Shown here: one piece after another, positions 7,119-16,069 of the stretch
Numbering within the stretch: position 1 is the first letter of the stretch
Layout of the letters: the number at the start of each line of letters is the position of its first letter
Assembly (NCBI GenBank): GCA_913043285.1
Contig: CAJWML010000018.1
Location: 19,210-83,209, forward strand
Reading direction: 5' to 3'
Source of the DNA: CAKZNE01 sp002695025
Lineage (GTDB): Bacteria > Bacteroidota > Bacteroidia > Flavobacteriales > Schleiferiaceae
Length of the DNA: 64,000 nt
Notes under the pieces: model-generated
Seen by the model: only the letters and a program-made list of their open reading frames with translations
Database searches by the model: none
What the model was told of the DNA's origin: nothing
Position numbers and translations under genes: made by a program

Positions 7119-10100
7119 CCAGTCCATCCTCTATACCCCAGGCTACATCAAACCTGACGAAGTAGCCAAACAAACGGGTTCTCAATCCACCTCCTACACC
7201 CGCCACGATGGGTTCTTTTTGGCTATCCAGCACTATTTTGCCGCTACCAAAAGGAATTTCCTTACTGTTAATCACGTTTTCCGGTGAATACGGAGTAAGT
7301 CCGTTCCACGCGGTACCCACATCTCCGAAAGCAATCAACTGCAGGTTTTTGAAGAAATCACTGCGCAGAGGCCGCCTGAAGAAATAACTGAGGAAGGGCC
7401 AGCGTAGCTCACTGTTGATCACTGCAAACTTGTCTCCGTTACGGATATTCTGGAAAGATCCCCGCATATTGGTGACCAAGGTCTGGAATACGTAATTGTT
7501 ATCCTGCGCAATAGGAGTATTGGGTTCAAATTGGGTGGAAAAGGAATTATCCACCCCACCCATGATGTAAATTAATTTTTCGGGACCGAAAGATACACCG
7601 GATGCAAAACGGTTAGCCCAGATAAGATTACGATGAATAACGGTATAGTGGCGGGCATCTATACCAGCCGTATGTAACCCGGTAGGACTGGTTTTAAGAT
7701 TACGGTAGTATTCCGTAAAAATCTTATAACGCAAACCGGCATACAGGTTAAGGCCTAATTTCCGGGTATTATCATATACATAGGAAAGCCTTGCCACCAG
7801 GTAGTCCCGATACAGGTCATTGGTACTAAGGGATGCTGGTTCGCGGCTTAAAGTAACGTTCTTATCAATCCGGTAGCCAATACCTCCCCGTATGGATGCC
7901 ACCGGGTTAAAGGGGAAAATAAACTTGGGGAATACCTCGTGGGTAATAATACGCTGGTAAGTGTTAAAATCCTGCACCAACAGCTGGCTCCTGCGTGAAA
8001 AAGTATATTGCTTATCCCAACGGTCTTTATAATCCAGCAGGGCTACGTAAAACTCAGCATTGGGTGTAAGCGATGTTCCGGAGAGGGGTTGGAAAGTAGT
8101 ACGCACGGCCCCGATCACACTGTAGTCATGCATGAGATCGGTAACCCCCACCTTGACATTGGCATTAAAGCCAAAGTTGAGCAGATCCGGGGTAACAAAA
8201 CCCGTAAAACGTTGGTACTGTGGATTGGAAAAAACGTTATCAAAGCCCACGTTAAGGTCATCCTGGTAAAAGGAGAGAAAATAATTGCGCTGGGGTGGTA
8301 TTTCGAGTTCCTCTTCTTTCTCACCGGGATTGGTTGCCAGCTCCGGCAGAGGGAGGATATTTACACGTTTGGCCTGGGGTTTTTCCTTGCGGGGAGTTTC
8401 CTCCGGTTCTGAGTTGTCAAACTCATAATCTTCTATATTGACCTCAAAGTCCTCCATCTTAACTCCTGGATAATACATGGCTGAACTGGTTTCCGACCAT
8501 TCTGCCTGCTGCGCTTCTTCCTTACCGGTGGTTGCTCCATTTTCCTCCTCAACGATGCCTGGGGAACGTACCGGTTGCAACTGTAGATCTGCAGGGCTTT
8601 CATAAGGCGTATTAAAAATGCGATAACGGTTATCCCTCAGTATGAGATCAAAGGTCTTGCCCCGTTCCGGGTCAAAATCCTGGGCCAGGATGTTACGGTT
8701 GTAATCAGTCACCTGGAATTCCTTAAAACTATAATCATAGTGCGTGGTGGTATCCACATAGGATATGGCGCTGTCTATTTGGATAAGATGGCGATTAACC
8801 GTTCCTGAGCGGTTACTGACAAAGGCCAGGTAACCCGGGGCATATTCATCCGGTTTACGCTCATTGATACGATCACTGTTCGTCATCCGCCAGATGACCG
8901 TAGTATCTTCCGGCACCTCTGCTTCCATGGCAAAGATGTCATAAGTTTCCTTAGGAAAATCAAAGGATTCCTCGCCTTGTTTCAAAGTATCGGTAATCCG
9001 GTTGGAAGTAAAGGCTACCCGTTTGTCATTATCAAAGAAGGTAGGCTCCAGGTCATCGTATGAATCTTTGGTAAGCTGCTCTATTTTAGTGTTCAGTATG
9101 GTATAGATAAAGATGTCGGACTGGCCATCCTTAGTAGCGGACAGCAGGAATTTTTTGCCATCGCGTGAATAGCTGAAAGATAAGATTTTATCAAACTTAA
9201 AAAACTGTTTCTTCTCCAGTTCCTTTTCTTCCAGGTTGTAGAAATTGAGGTAGACAAAGCCTTTTTCCTCGGTAAACATGGCCAGGATAGAGTTATTGGG
9301 ATGCCAGGCCAGCAGCGGAAAAGAGTAATCCGTATTCTGTGCGATCTTATAACCTCCCTTTAAGATCCGCTTTCGTTTCTCCTTCTCAAAATCATAGATG
9401 TATACCTTATATTCTCCAAACTTCTGATAAACATAGGCGAGGTAACGCCCGTTCTCACTGGCCGTCAACCTTGTTACCACCCGCCACTTGGGTGCTTTCA
9501 GGAATGGCTTCCCCTTTAATACATCCTCATTCTGCGCATCCTTGTAGAGGTTCATGTAGAAGTTTCTCCATCCCTCAGTGATCGCATCCAGATCCTTTCC
9601 CAGGATGTAGTTGAAGCCACTTTCAATATTCCGGTTAATAATGGCCATATACACTATATTCTTAACCACCTTTGCTCCGTAGGTTTGCGCAATATAATGC
9701 CACATGGAGTGTCCTGCGTAGCGAGCCTCCTCTCCCGTTAAAGAGTTGATACGCTTGTAACGACCGCTTAAAAAACCATCTTTCACCCGATTATCCACCT
9801 CCGAATTCCAGTTATCCCCCACAAAACTGATCAGTCCTTCAGTATACCATTCCGGGAGATTGAGCAAGGTCGAGTTCTTGATGGACTCGGTAAAGCTTCC
9901 ATAGACCAGGTTACTCAATACCACTTCTGCCAGGCCGGATCGGAGATTATTCTCCAACTCCTCGTAACTACCGTTAAAATACAGGAACAACCTGCGGCCG
10001 GAAATACGGGTTACCCCGGAGGTGTTGTAATCCTCTTCGGTACTGGAATTTACATTGCTCTGCTTAAGATCCGATAAATTATTGAAAACCAGTATCTGTA

Positions 10101-10380
10101 CCCGCTCGTCCAGGGGTGCATCCAGAAAATTCTCTACCCGCACCAGGTGCTTGTCAGTAAGGCGCGCTACCTGCTCGGCAAGATCCTCGTTTCCACGGTA
10201 GAAGTATACATCATAGCGCTCAAAACGATAGAAAACCCAATCAAACTCATTATATTGAACACGGTTTTTACCATACTCCTGGCGAAGACCATAGAAAAAT
10301 TGTGCCTTAAGCTGGGCACCTAACCCCATTAAGACCAGAAGAATAAGCCAGCTAAAAGTGGAACCGTAATGTTTCTTCAA
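7075..10380 (-). CDS. Large outer-membrane protein: degenerate peptidase-like domain, TolB-type propeller, C-terminal beta-barrel
   Basis: 1101 residues with signal peptide (about 1-27). Residues 40-290 resemble a gluzincin (peptidase MA-like) domain: LPEWYTEGL at 175-183 fits the downstream motif, but where HExxH is expected the sequence reads AEVVL (151-155), so both zinc histidines are missing. The middle (about 300-600) has WD40/PD40-type repeats (LAYVYQK, FLLSATKDGQSDIFIY, VAFTSNR, LAFVSNRSG), as in TolB-like propellers. The last 400 residues are beta-barrel-like and end in Phe (YFSLGTDF), with features like Omp85/surface-antigen barrels (VGGGLRTRLFGYFVRFDVAWGI). A Glu/Pro-rich linker precedes the barrel. 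Such proteins are often annotated in Bacteroidota as translocation protein TolB; the function is not established. The domain reading is by eye. Confidence 0.75.
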   Translation of the reverse strand: MKKHYGSTFSWLILLVLMGLGAQLKAQFFYGLRQEYGKNRVQYNEFDWVFYRFERYDVYFYRGNEDLAEQVARLTDKHLVRVENFLDAPLDERVQILVFNNLSDLKQSNVNSSTEEDYNTSGVTRISGRRLFLYFNGSYEELENNLRSGLAEVVLSNLVYGSFTESIKNSTLLNLPEWYTEGLISFVGDNWNSEVDNRVKDGFLSGRYKRINSLTGEEARYAGHSMWHYIAQTYGAKVVKNIVYMAIINRNIESGFNYILGKDLDAITEGWRNFYMNLYKDAQNEDVLKGKPFLKAPKWRVVTRLTASENGRYLAYVYQKFGEYKVYIYDFEKEKRKRILKGGYKIAQNTDYSFPLLAWHPNNSILAMFTEEKGFVYLNFYNLEEKELEKKQFFKFDKILSFSYSRDGKKFLLSATKDGQSDIFIYTILNTKIEQLTKDSYDDLEPTFFDNDKRVAFTSNRITDTLKQGEESFDFPKETYDIFAMEAEVPEDTTVIWRMTNSDRINERKPDEYAPGYLAFVSNRSGTVNRHLIQIDSAISYVDTTTHYDYSFKEFQVTDYNRNILAQDFDPERGKTFDLILRDNRYRIFNTPYESPADLQLQPVRSPGIVEEENGATTGKEEAQQAEWSETSSAMYYPGVKMEDFEVNIEDYEFDNSEPEETPRKEKPQAKRVNILPLPELATNPGEKEEELEIPPQRNYFLSFYQDDLNVGFDNVFSNPQYQRFTGFVTPDLLNFGFNANVKVGVTDLMHDYSVIGAVRTTFQPLSGTSLTPNAEFYVALLDYKDRWDKQYTFSRRSQLLVQDFNTYQRIITHEVFPKFIFPFNPVASIRGGIGYRIDKNVTLSREPASLSTNDLYRDYLVARLSYVYDNTRKLGLNLYAGLRYKIFTEYYRNLKTSPTGLHTAGIDARHYTVIHRNLIWANRFASGVSFGPEKLIYIMGGVDNSFSTQFEPNTPIAQDNNYVFQTLVTNMRGSFQNIRNGDKFAVINSELRWPFLSYFFRRPLRSDFFKNLQLIAFGDVGTAWNGLTPYSPENVINSKEIPFGSGKIVLDSQKEPIVAGVGGGLRTRLFGYFVRFDVAWGIEDGLVKPRIFYFSLGTDF

Positions 10381-10468
10381 AACTGCAAGTAGTAAGCTAT
10401 AAAACTAAGGAATAACATGTAAAATCCTATATCGTTTAACTCACTCGTTTGAGCTTTAGTATAATTAC

Positions 10469-10476
10469 GATATTTG
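10469..10476 (+). promoter_or_regulatory. Weak -7 box (one mismatch) for the T9SS cargo gene
   Basis: GATATTTG differs from TAnnTTTG at the first base and ends 21 bases before ATG 10498, close to the common 17-20 base spacing. The rest of the 117-base gap from 10381 is A/T-rich with no other recognisable signal. Confidence 0.25.
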
Positions 10477-10497
10477 TGTAGGACGAAAATCAAAAGC

Positions 10498-12444
10498 ATG
10501 AAGCAATTTCTATCCCTTACCCTCTTTTTATCTTTTTATATCAACTGCTTTTCCCAGGATTTCACCTACACCCGTCATACCCTTAATGATGCGGTACTGT
10601 TGGGTGATTTTGTTCCCGATAAAGTTCAGCGAACCTTCGGACCGGTATTGCATACTGGTGAGGCGCCCAAACCAGGGACGGGAATGAGCAAGGAAAAGTT
10701 GCGCGAGCTCAAACAACAGATACAGCCACTACCTTATAAATCAAAAAAGGCGAAAGTCAACTTTGGCACGTATACTTCTCCCACGGTACTGGAAAAATTT
10801 GAAGGAAACAGCTACAGCGGGAATGTTCCCAATGACAATTCTTTTGCTATAAACCGCAACGGCCAGCTACTTTCCGTTATCAATACCAACATCTTTGCCT
10901 ACGACCTGAATAAGGATAGCCTGCTTTTTGAAACTAGCCTGAACGTATTTACCATTTTAGAAGGCCTCAGGACTATAAACCAGGTGAAATATGATCCCCG
11001 TGTGGTTTACGATCCGGATGCAGACCGCTTTATCATTGTTTTCCTGAATGCCACTATACACGAAAAAAGTAAGGTTATGGTGGCTTTTTCCAAAACGGCC
11101 AATCCTTCAGACGGATTCTATATGTATGCCCTGGAGGGTAATCCGCTGAATAATGATACCTGGAGTGATTATCCGCATGTTATAGTAAGCAAGCAGGATC
11201 TGTTTATTACGGTCAATACGTTTTACAACGGCTCTACCAATAACAGCGGGTATGTGGAATCTACCATCCGTCAGGTAAATAAACAGGATGGTTACGATAG
11301 CCTGGTAACGCTGCGACAAGCGTATTACAGCGATATCAAAGTAGGAGGAAAGGCACTTTTTAATTTTACCGGTATGGCCGGAGGGTCTGCTCCTTATGAT
11401 CCACCTATTTACTTTATGTCCAACCGTAACCTTGACCTGAATAACGACAGTCTTTTTGTGGTGAGTATCAGCGACAGTGTGGCGGCCAGCACCCCTCCTG
11501 CCCTGCAACTGGATATTTTCCAGGCTGAAACAGATTACGGCTTACCTCCGGATGCACGCCAGCGCGACAATAACCGTTTTGACTGCAACGACAGTCGTAT
11601 TCAAGGTGGTTTTTACGAGAACGGTATCCTTCAATTTGTTGGAAACACGGTAACCAGCAAGGGGTTTTCAGGATTTTACCATGCTATGCTAGACCCAAAG
11701 GCCTCCACTTCCACACCGGTCTATTTTAATATCCTGGAAATGGATAGCCTGGATTTTGGCTACCCCAATATATGTTACACCGGGAAATCCGAACTGGAAA
11801 ATGAAGGTATCATCATATTTAACCATTCCGGGCCTAATTTCAATGCCGGATCCTCCTCGGTTTTCTTTTCCAATGACTCTTCCTATTCCGCTTTAACCGT
11901 AGTGGATAGCGGCCTGGGTTATATCAATGTACTTACGCCCGCGGGAGATCCCGGTTACGAACGCTGGGGCGATTATACCGGTGCCCAACCCGCCTATGGG
12001 GATACCGGTGTGGTCTGGATGTCCGGCTACACTTCCACCAATGTGAATCGCCCGGGTACCATACTGGCAAAATTGCGAAGCCCGGATTACAACCTGGATC
12101 CTATCCAACCCAAACCGGTGGATACTACGGATAACCCTGTTGATACGGTGATCAATCCCCTGGACACCCTGCCTCCATTTACGGATGTACGGATATTGCC
12201 AAACCCTACTTTTGATAATTACACCATCGAATTCCAACTGGATACCCCGGATATGCTCACCTTTCAGTTGATTTCCATGAACGGAAGTGGTACGGATGAA
12301 CAATTTCTGGTGAAAGAGGCAGCCATGAAAGGTAACAATCGTTTTACCTTCCATACGCGCCACCTGCGAAATGGGGTATATTACCTGATCATATTTAATT
12401 CACAGGGGAAAATACTGAAAGAGGAAAAAGTGGTTAAGCTGTAA
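10498..12444 (+). CDS. Secreted protein with C-terminal T9SS sorting domain
   Basis: A 648-residue secreted protein. A signal peptide (MKQFLSLTLFLSFYINCFSQ, residues 1-20) marks ATG 10498 as the start rather than the upstream in-frame codon at 10474. The body has no recognised catalytic motif; it contains phrases typical of beta-rich exported proteins (DPRVVYDPDADRFIIVF, SDYPHVIVSKQDLFIT). A Pro/Asp/Thr linker (about 545-570) precedes the C-terminal sorting domain: VRILPNPTFDNYTIEF, then HTRHLRNGVYYLII and a Lys-Val-Val-Lys-Leu end, a type A T9SS signal. It is expected to cross the outer membrane by the type IX system and be anchored or released. The stop overlaps the convergent kmo stop by 11 bases. 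Confidence 0.85.
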   Translation: MKQFLSLTLFLSFYINCFSQDFTYTRHTLNDAVLLGDFVPDKVQRTFGPVLHTGEAPKPGTGMSKEKLRELKQQIQPLPYKSKKAKVNFGTYTSPTVLEKFEGNSYSGNVPNDNSFAINRNGQLLSVINTNIFAYDLNKDSLLFETSLNVFTILEGLRTINQVKYDPRVVYDPDADRFIIVFLNATIHEKSKVMVAFSKTANPSDGFYMYALEGNPLNNDTWSDYPHVIVSKQDLFITVNTFYNGSTNNSGYVESTIRQVNKQDGYDSLVTLRQAYYSDIKVGGKALFNFTGMAGGSAPYDPPIYFMSNRNLDLNNDSLFVVSISDSVAASTPPALQLDIFQAETDYGLPPDARQRDNNRFDCNDSRIQGGFYENGILQFVGNTVTSKGFSGFYHAMLDPKASTSTPVYFNILEMDSLDFGYPNICYTGKSELENEGIIIFNHSGPNFNAGSSSVFFSNDSSYSALTVVDSGLGYINVLTPAGDPGYERWGDYTGAQPAYGDTGVVWMSGYTSTNVNRPGTILAKLRSPDYNLDPIQPKPVDTTDNPVDTVINPLDTLPPFTDVRILPNPTFDNYTIEFQLDTPDMLTFQLISMNGSGTDEQFLVKEAAMKGNNRFTFHTRHLRNGVYYLIIFNSQGKILKEEKVVKL

Positions 12445-13795
12445 CCCTGTTTTCGGTGAGCTTCAGCATAAGTTGCTCCACTTCATCACTATCCCATTTG
12501 CCTTCAATTCCGGGAAGTGCCATTACCCTTTCCATAATGGCATCCTGGCGTTTCCCTTCCCTCAAAGCCACGGAATAACGTATGTGTGTAAAGGTGACCA
12601 TGGAGTATAAGGGTATCCACCGGTCGGGATATTTTTCGTAAAACCGTTTCTCTATTTTCTTCTGCAGAAGGAAGGCAGGATCACCTGTAAGGTCACGCAT
12701 TTCCACAAAGTTGCGCATGGCCAGGTCGGCAATGGCATCAGCATCCGGTTTACGATTTTTCTGAAACTCATCCAATAACAAGCCCCAGTTATCACCATGT
12801 TCCGCGATGAGGTCATTGAGTACTGTGCAATCCTCAAAACCGCTGTTCATACCTTGTCCATAGAAAGGTACAATGGCATGCGAAGCATCACCTAATATGG
12901 CCACTCTTCCTGATTCACTCACCCAGGGATAACAGCGGATAATAACCAATGACGAGGTAGGATTACCCTCCCATTCCTGGTCAAAATCCGGCATTAGCTT
13001 GAGGGCATCTGCAAAATCCTGTTCAAAAAACACCCTTGCTTTTGCCACAGAGTCCAGGGTGGAAAAGCTTGGGTCTCCTTCAAAAGGGAAAAACAACGTA
13101 CAGGTAAAACTACCATCCGGATTTGGCAAGGCTATAAGCATATAATTTCCACGTGGCCAAATGTGCAGCGCTTCACGCTCCATCCTGTGCCTTCCATCCG
13201 CATCCGGAGGAATGGATAGTTCCTTATAACCGTGTTCTATGTATTGCTGGGAATAATTGAAGCGGTCGGTCTTTTGCATCACGGCACGCACTGCACTGAA
13301 GGCTCCGTCAGCACCAAAAACAAGATCCGCCTGGCTCCGTGTATTTTCCCCGGACAGGTAGTTCTCGAAAACAGCAACCGCCTGATCCAGGTCTACATCC
13401 ACGCATCTTTCATCAAAATGAATATTCACGTTGCCGGTTTCTTCTGCCAATTGCATAAGACGGGCGTTAAGTCCGCCACGGGAAACTGAATAAATAGCCT
13501 CTCCCTCTTTTCCATAAGGTTGATAATTCAACTTACCTTCCCGATCATGTATGACTCTGCGGTACATGGGAATGGACATTTTACGGATATTCTCACCCAC
13601 GCCCACTGCTTCCAGGGCTTTCCATCCACGATTGCTAAGGGCTAGGTTTATAGAACGACCTCCGTCTATTGTGGTTTGCCGCATATCCGGCCTGCGCTCA
13701 AATACGTTTACCCGGTGACCTTTTTTTCCAAGGTATATAGCAAGTAAGGAACCTACCAGGCCGGCTCCGCAAATGGTAATGTCTTTTGTTGTCAT
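12434..13795 (-). CDS. kmo: Kynurenine 3-monooxygenase
   Basis: FAD-dependent hydroxylase converting L-kynurenine to 3-hydroxykynurenine. The 453-residue protein shows the N-terminal dinucleotide-binding motif CGAGLVGSLLAIYLGKKG, GGRSINLALSNRG (substrate and FAD region), FGADGAFSAVR, and the second FAD motif GDASHAIVPFYGQGMNSGFED, all standard for KMO. The C-terminal region is amphipathic, as in other KMOs. The start overlaps the kynU stop in an ATGA arrangement, so the two are translationally coupled. Together they suggest catabolism of tryptophan or kynurenine toward 3-hydroxyanthranilate; the dioxygenases before and after these steps are not in the window. Confidence 0.93.
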   Translation of the reverse strand: MTTKDITICGAGLVGSLLAIYLGKKGHRVNVFERRPDMRQTTIDGGRSINLALSNRGWKALEAVGVGENIRKMSIPMYRRVIHDREGKLNYQPYGKEGEAIYSVSRGGLNARLMQLAEETGNVNIHFDERCVDVDLDQAVAVFENYLSGENTRSQADLVFGADGAFSAVRAVMQKTDRFNYSQQYIEHGYKELSIPPDADGRHRMEREALHIWPRGNYMLIALPNPDGSFTCTLFFPFEGDPSFSTLDSVAKARVFFEQDFADALKLMPDFDQEWEGNPTSSLVIIRCYPWVSESGRVAILGDASHAIVPFYGQGMNSGFEDCTVLNDLIAEHGDNWGLLLDEFQKNRKPDADAIADLAMRNFVEMRDLTGDPAFLLQKKIEKRFYEKYPDRWIPLYSMVTFTHIRYSVALREGKRQDAIMERVMALPGIEGKWDSDEVEQLMLKLTENRVTA

Positions 13796-15066
13796 GCTGA
13801 TAAAGCTTCTTCTAATATTCGGCCAAAATCATAAATATCCCGGAAGGAATTGTATAGGGGAACCGGGGCCATGCGGATCACATCCGGCTCACGCCAGTCC
13901 GCTATCACCCCCTTTGCACTGATTTGTTCAAACACTTTTTTACCTCCCTTAGGAACTACCAGGGAAAGTTGGCACCCCCGTTTTGAAACGTCCTTTGGAG
14001 TAAGTATCCTGAGGCCGGCCCCGGTATTACGGGATACCTCATGGATCACAAACTCCAGGTAAGCTGTAAGCCTGTCCCCTTTTTCACGTAATGCTGGCAT
14101 GCCTACCTGCTCAAAAAGCTCCAGGCTCGCCAACAGTGGTGTCATGGCAAAAACAGGAGCATTACTCAACTGCCAGGCCTCTGCCGTTGGGATAGGTTCA
14201 AACCGATCCGGCATGGTAAAACGGGAGGATTTATCATGCCCCCACCACCCCTCAAAGCGAGGAATATCTTTTTGCCCGTGGTGCCGTTCATGGATAAAAA
14301 CACCGGACACACCACCCGGACCACTGTTCAGGTATTTATAGCCGCACCAGGCAGCAAAATCAACATTCCAGTCATGCAGTTGCAGAAGCACGTTACCAGC
14401 CGCATGGGCCAGATCCCAACCTGCTATCGCTCCGGCATCCTGCACCGCCTTGGTGATACCCGGAATATCAAAATACTGACCCGTATAATAATTTACACCG
14501 CCCATCATTAAAAGAGCCAATTCATCACGATTGGCTTCTATAGCATTGTAGATTTTTGCTTCATCGATCAGCTCTGTTTCCGGATCGGGCTGTATTTCAA
14601 TTAAATGTTCATCCGGATCAAGGCCATGGAACCGCAGTTGGCTGCGCAGTGCATATTGATCCGATGGGAAGGCCTTGGCTTCACAGATGATTTTAGTACG
14701 CTTTCCGCGAGGTCTGAAAAAACTAACCATCAAAAGGTGGAGATTGGTGGTAAGACCATTCATGGCCACCACTTCGGTTTGCCTAGCCCCTACAATGGCT
14801 GCCAGGGATTTTGAGAAAAACTCATGATACGGCAACCAGGGCATACGGGCCTGGGTATGGCCTTCTACCCCGTAACGGGCCCAGTCCTCAAATTCCTTCA
14901 ACATATATTCTTTGGCCTTTACCGGCTGCAACCCCAGGGAATTCCCGGTAAAATACAAGGCCGGGCGACCCTCTGTAACCGGAAAGATAAACTGATCGCG
15001 AAAGGAGCTCAGGGAATCATTACGATCTTGCTCTGAAGCATACTCTTCCGTAAACTGATGCGACAT
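13792..15066 (-). CDS. kynU: Kynureninase
   Basis: PLP enzyme that cleaves kynurenine or 3-hydroxykynurenine to (3-hydroxy)anthranilate and alanine. From ATG 15066 it is 424 residues (MSHQFTEEYASEQDRND); the open frame extends 28 codons upstream, but that part is hydrophobic, unlike the family, and overlaps the end of the preceding gene. Family motifs are ALYFTGNSLGLQP near the N-terminus, GWDLAHAAGN (PLP-binding Asp), and CGYKYLNSGPGGVSGVFIHE with the Schiff-base Lys. It overlaps kmo by 4 bases and follows the UbiA-like gene by 46 bases. Its own -7 box suggests independent transcription of kynU-kmo. Confidence 0.94.
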   Translation of the reverse strand: MSHQFTEEYASEQDRNDSLSSFRDQFIFPVTEGRPALYFTGNSLGLQPVKAKEYMLKEFEDWARYGVEGHTQARMPWLPYHEFFSKSLAAIVGARQTEVVAMNGLTTNLHLLMVSFFRPRGKRTKIICEAKAFPSDQYALRSQLRFHGLDPDEHLIEIQPDPETELIDEAKIYNAIEANRDELALLMMGGVNYYTGQYFDIPGITKAVQDAGAIAGWDLAHAAGNVLLQLHDWNVDFAAWCGYKYLNSGPGGVSGVFIHERHHGQKDIPRFEGWWGHDKSSRFTMPDRFEPIPTAEAWQLSNAPVFAMTPLLASLELFEQVGMPALREKGDRLTAYLEFVIHEVSRNTGAGLRILTPKDVSKRGCQLSLVVPKGGKKVFEQISAKGVIADWREPDVIRMAPVPLYNSFRDIYDFGRILEEALSA

Positions 15067-15085
15067 CTGAAATTTGATTTTGCCC

Positions 15086-15093
15086 CAAAGGTA
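15086..15093 (-). promoter_or_regulatory. Candidate -7 promoter box for kynU-kmo
   Basis: On the minus strand TACCTTTG matches TAnnTTTG and ends 19 bases before ATG 15066. It lies between the UbiA-like stop and kynU and supports the shorter kynU start. Confidence 0.4.
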
Positions 15094-15112
15094 AACAAGA
15101 TAGCCACAAATC

Positions 15113-15958
15113 TCAGCCCAGTAAATGAATGAGTAACAGCAGCGCCACAAGGATAGGCGTTCCTTCTATCCAAAAGCCACAATAAAGTTCCGAACGTTTT
15201 TGATCCATCCGGGCAATGAGAAAGCCGGAATACACAATTCCACATAACCAGGCAATGCCTTCGGGCACATCCATAAAACCGAACCCTATCAGGAAGATCT
15301 TCCACAAACCATAAAGGCTCACAAGACCCAGCGCCAGCAACCTACCCCTCCGCTCCCCTATTATTTGCGGAATAGTTCGCATATTATGATCATCCATCTG
15401 CATATCCCTGATGTCAAAAGGTATGATCAGGGCTATTATAAAAAGGCTTCGCATACCAAACTCCATCCAATCCGTAAAAAAAGGTATATCGTGGTAAATT
15501 ACCGGAACCAGATAAGTAACATACGCCCAGGATCCGGCAATAAGCAAAACCTTTAAACCGGGCACCGTTCTTAGGGAAGTGAACGAACGCATGGGGTTTT
15601 GAAAACTCAAGGGGTAAAACAGTGACACGAGGGCGGGAACAGCCGTAAGCGCCAGCAGTTTCCAGCTAAAAAGATCCAGGTAAAACCAGGCGCCCAGTAT
15701 GGAAAAGACCACCGTGAAAAAGCTCGCTTGCAGGAAATGCTGCTTTAACCAGAATTTCTGGTTCTGGCCATACTCAGCAGAATAGGACCTTACCTGTACC
15801 AGGCGCATGTAATTATAAGTAGCCACCGTGAAGAAAAAAGTAAAGAGCAGATACGAAAAATCCTTTTGCCCCAGCTCGTATAGACTAAGCCAGGTAAAGG
15901 CCGCAACAGCAAGCCCTACCCATACGTTGGAGTATACGATAAACCTGAGCAATTTCAT
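15113..15958 (-). CDS. Multi-pass membrane protein, UbiA prenyltransferase-like with one metal motif missing
   Basis: 281 residues with about eight predicted hydrophobic segments. IIPFDIRDMQMDDHNMRTIP followed by IIGERRGRLLA closely resembles the second Asp-rich motif of UbiA-family prenyltransferases (DxRDxxxD then a TLP..LG stretch). The first Asp-rich motif (NDxxDxxxD) should lie in the second or third helix, but only TYNYMRLVQ is seen there. It is therefore a degenerate or divergent UbiA-like protein; activity is uncertain. It is read in the same direction as kynU and kmo with a short gap. A box with one mismatch to the promoter consensus lies at 15975-15982. Its substrate is unknown, and I see no quinone-pathway genes nearby. 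Confidence 0.65.
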   Translation of the reverse strand: MKLLRFIVYSNVWVGLAVAAFTWLSLYELGQKDFSYLLFTFFFTVATYNYMRLVQVRSYSAEYGQNQKFWLKQHFLQASFFTVVFSILGAWFYLDLFSWKLLALTAVPALVSLFYPLSFQNPMRSFTSLRTVPGLKVLLIAGSWAYVTYLVPVIYHDIPFFTDWMEFGMRSLFIIALIIPFDIRDMQMDDHNMRTIPQIIGERRGRLLALGLVSLYGLWKIFLIGFGFMDVPEGIAWLCGIVYSGFLIARMDQKRSELYCGFWIEGTPILVALLLLIHLLG

Positions 15959-16028
15959 AAGTTAATTCATTGATCAAAGGCACTTTATAATGAGCAAGCA
16001 AATCCTTACAACCAAACTCAATATTGGT

Positions 16029-16036
16029 TACTTTTG
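16029..16036 (+). promoter_or_regulatory. Candidate -7 promoter box for gcvP
   Basis: TACTTTTG matches TAnnTTTG and ends 33 bases before ATG 16070. The leader between them is A-rich, as often seen before highly translated Bacteroidota genes. No glycine riboswitch fold is apparent in the 111-base gap. Confidence 0.4.
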
Positions 16037-16069
16037 TGCCCCTAAATTCATAAAAAATTCACAAGTAGA

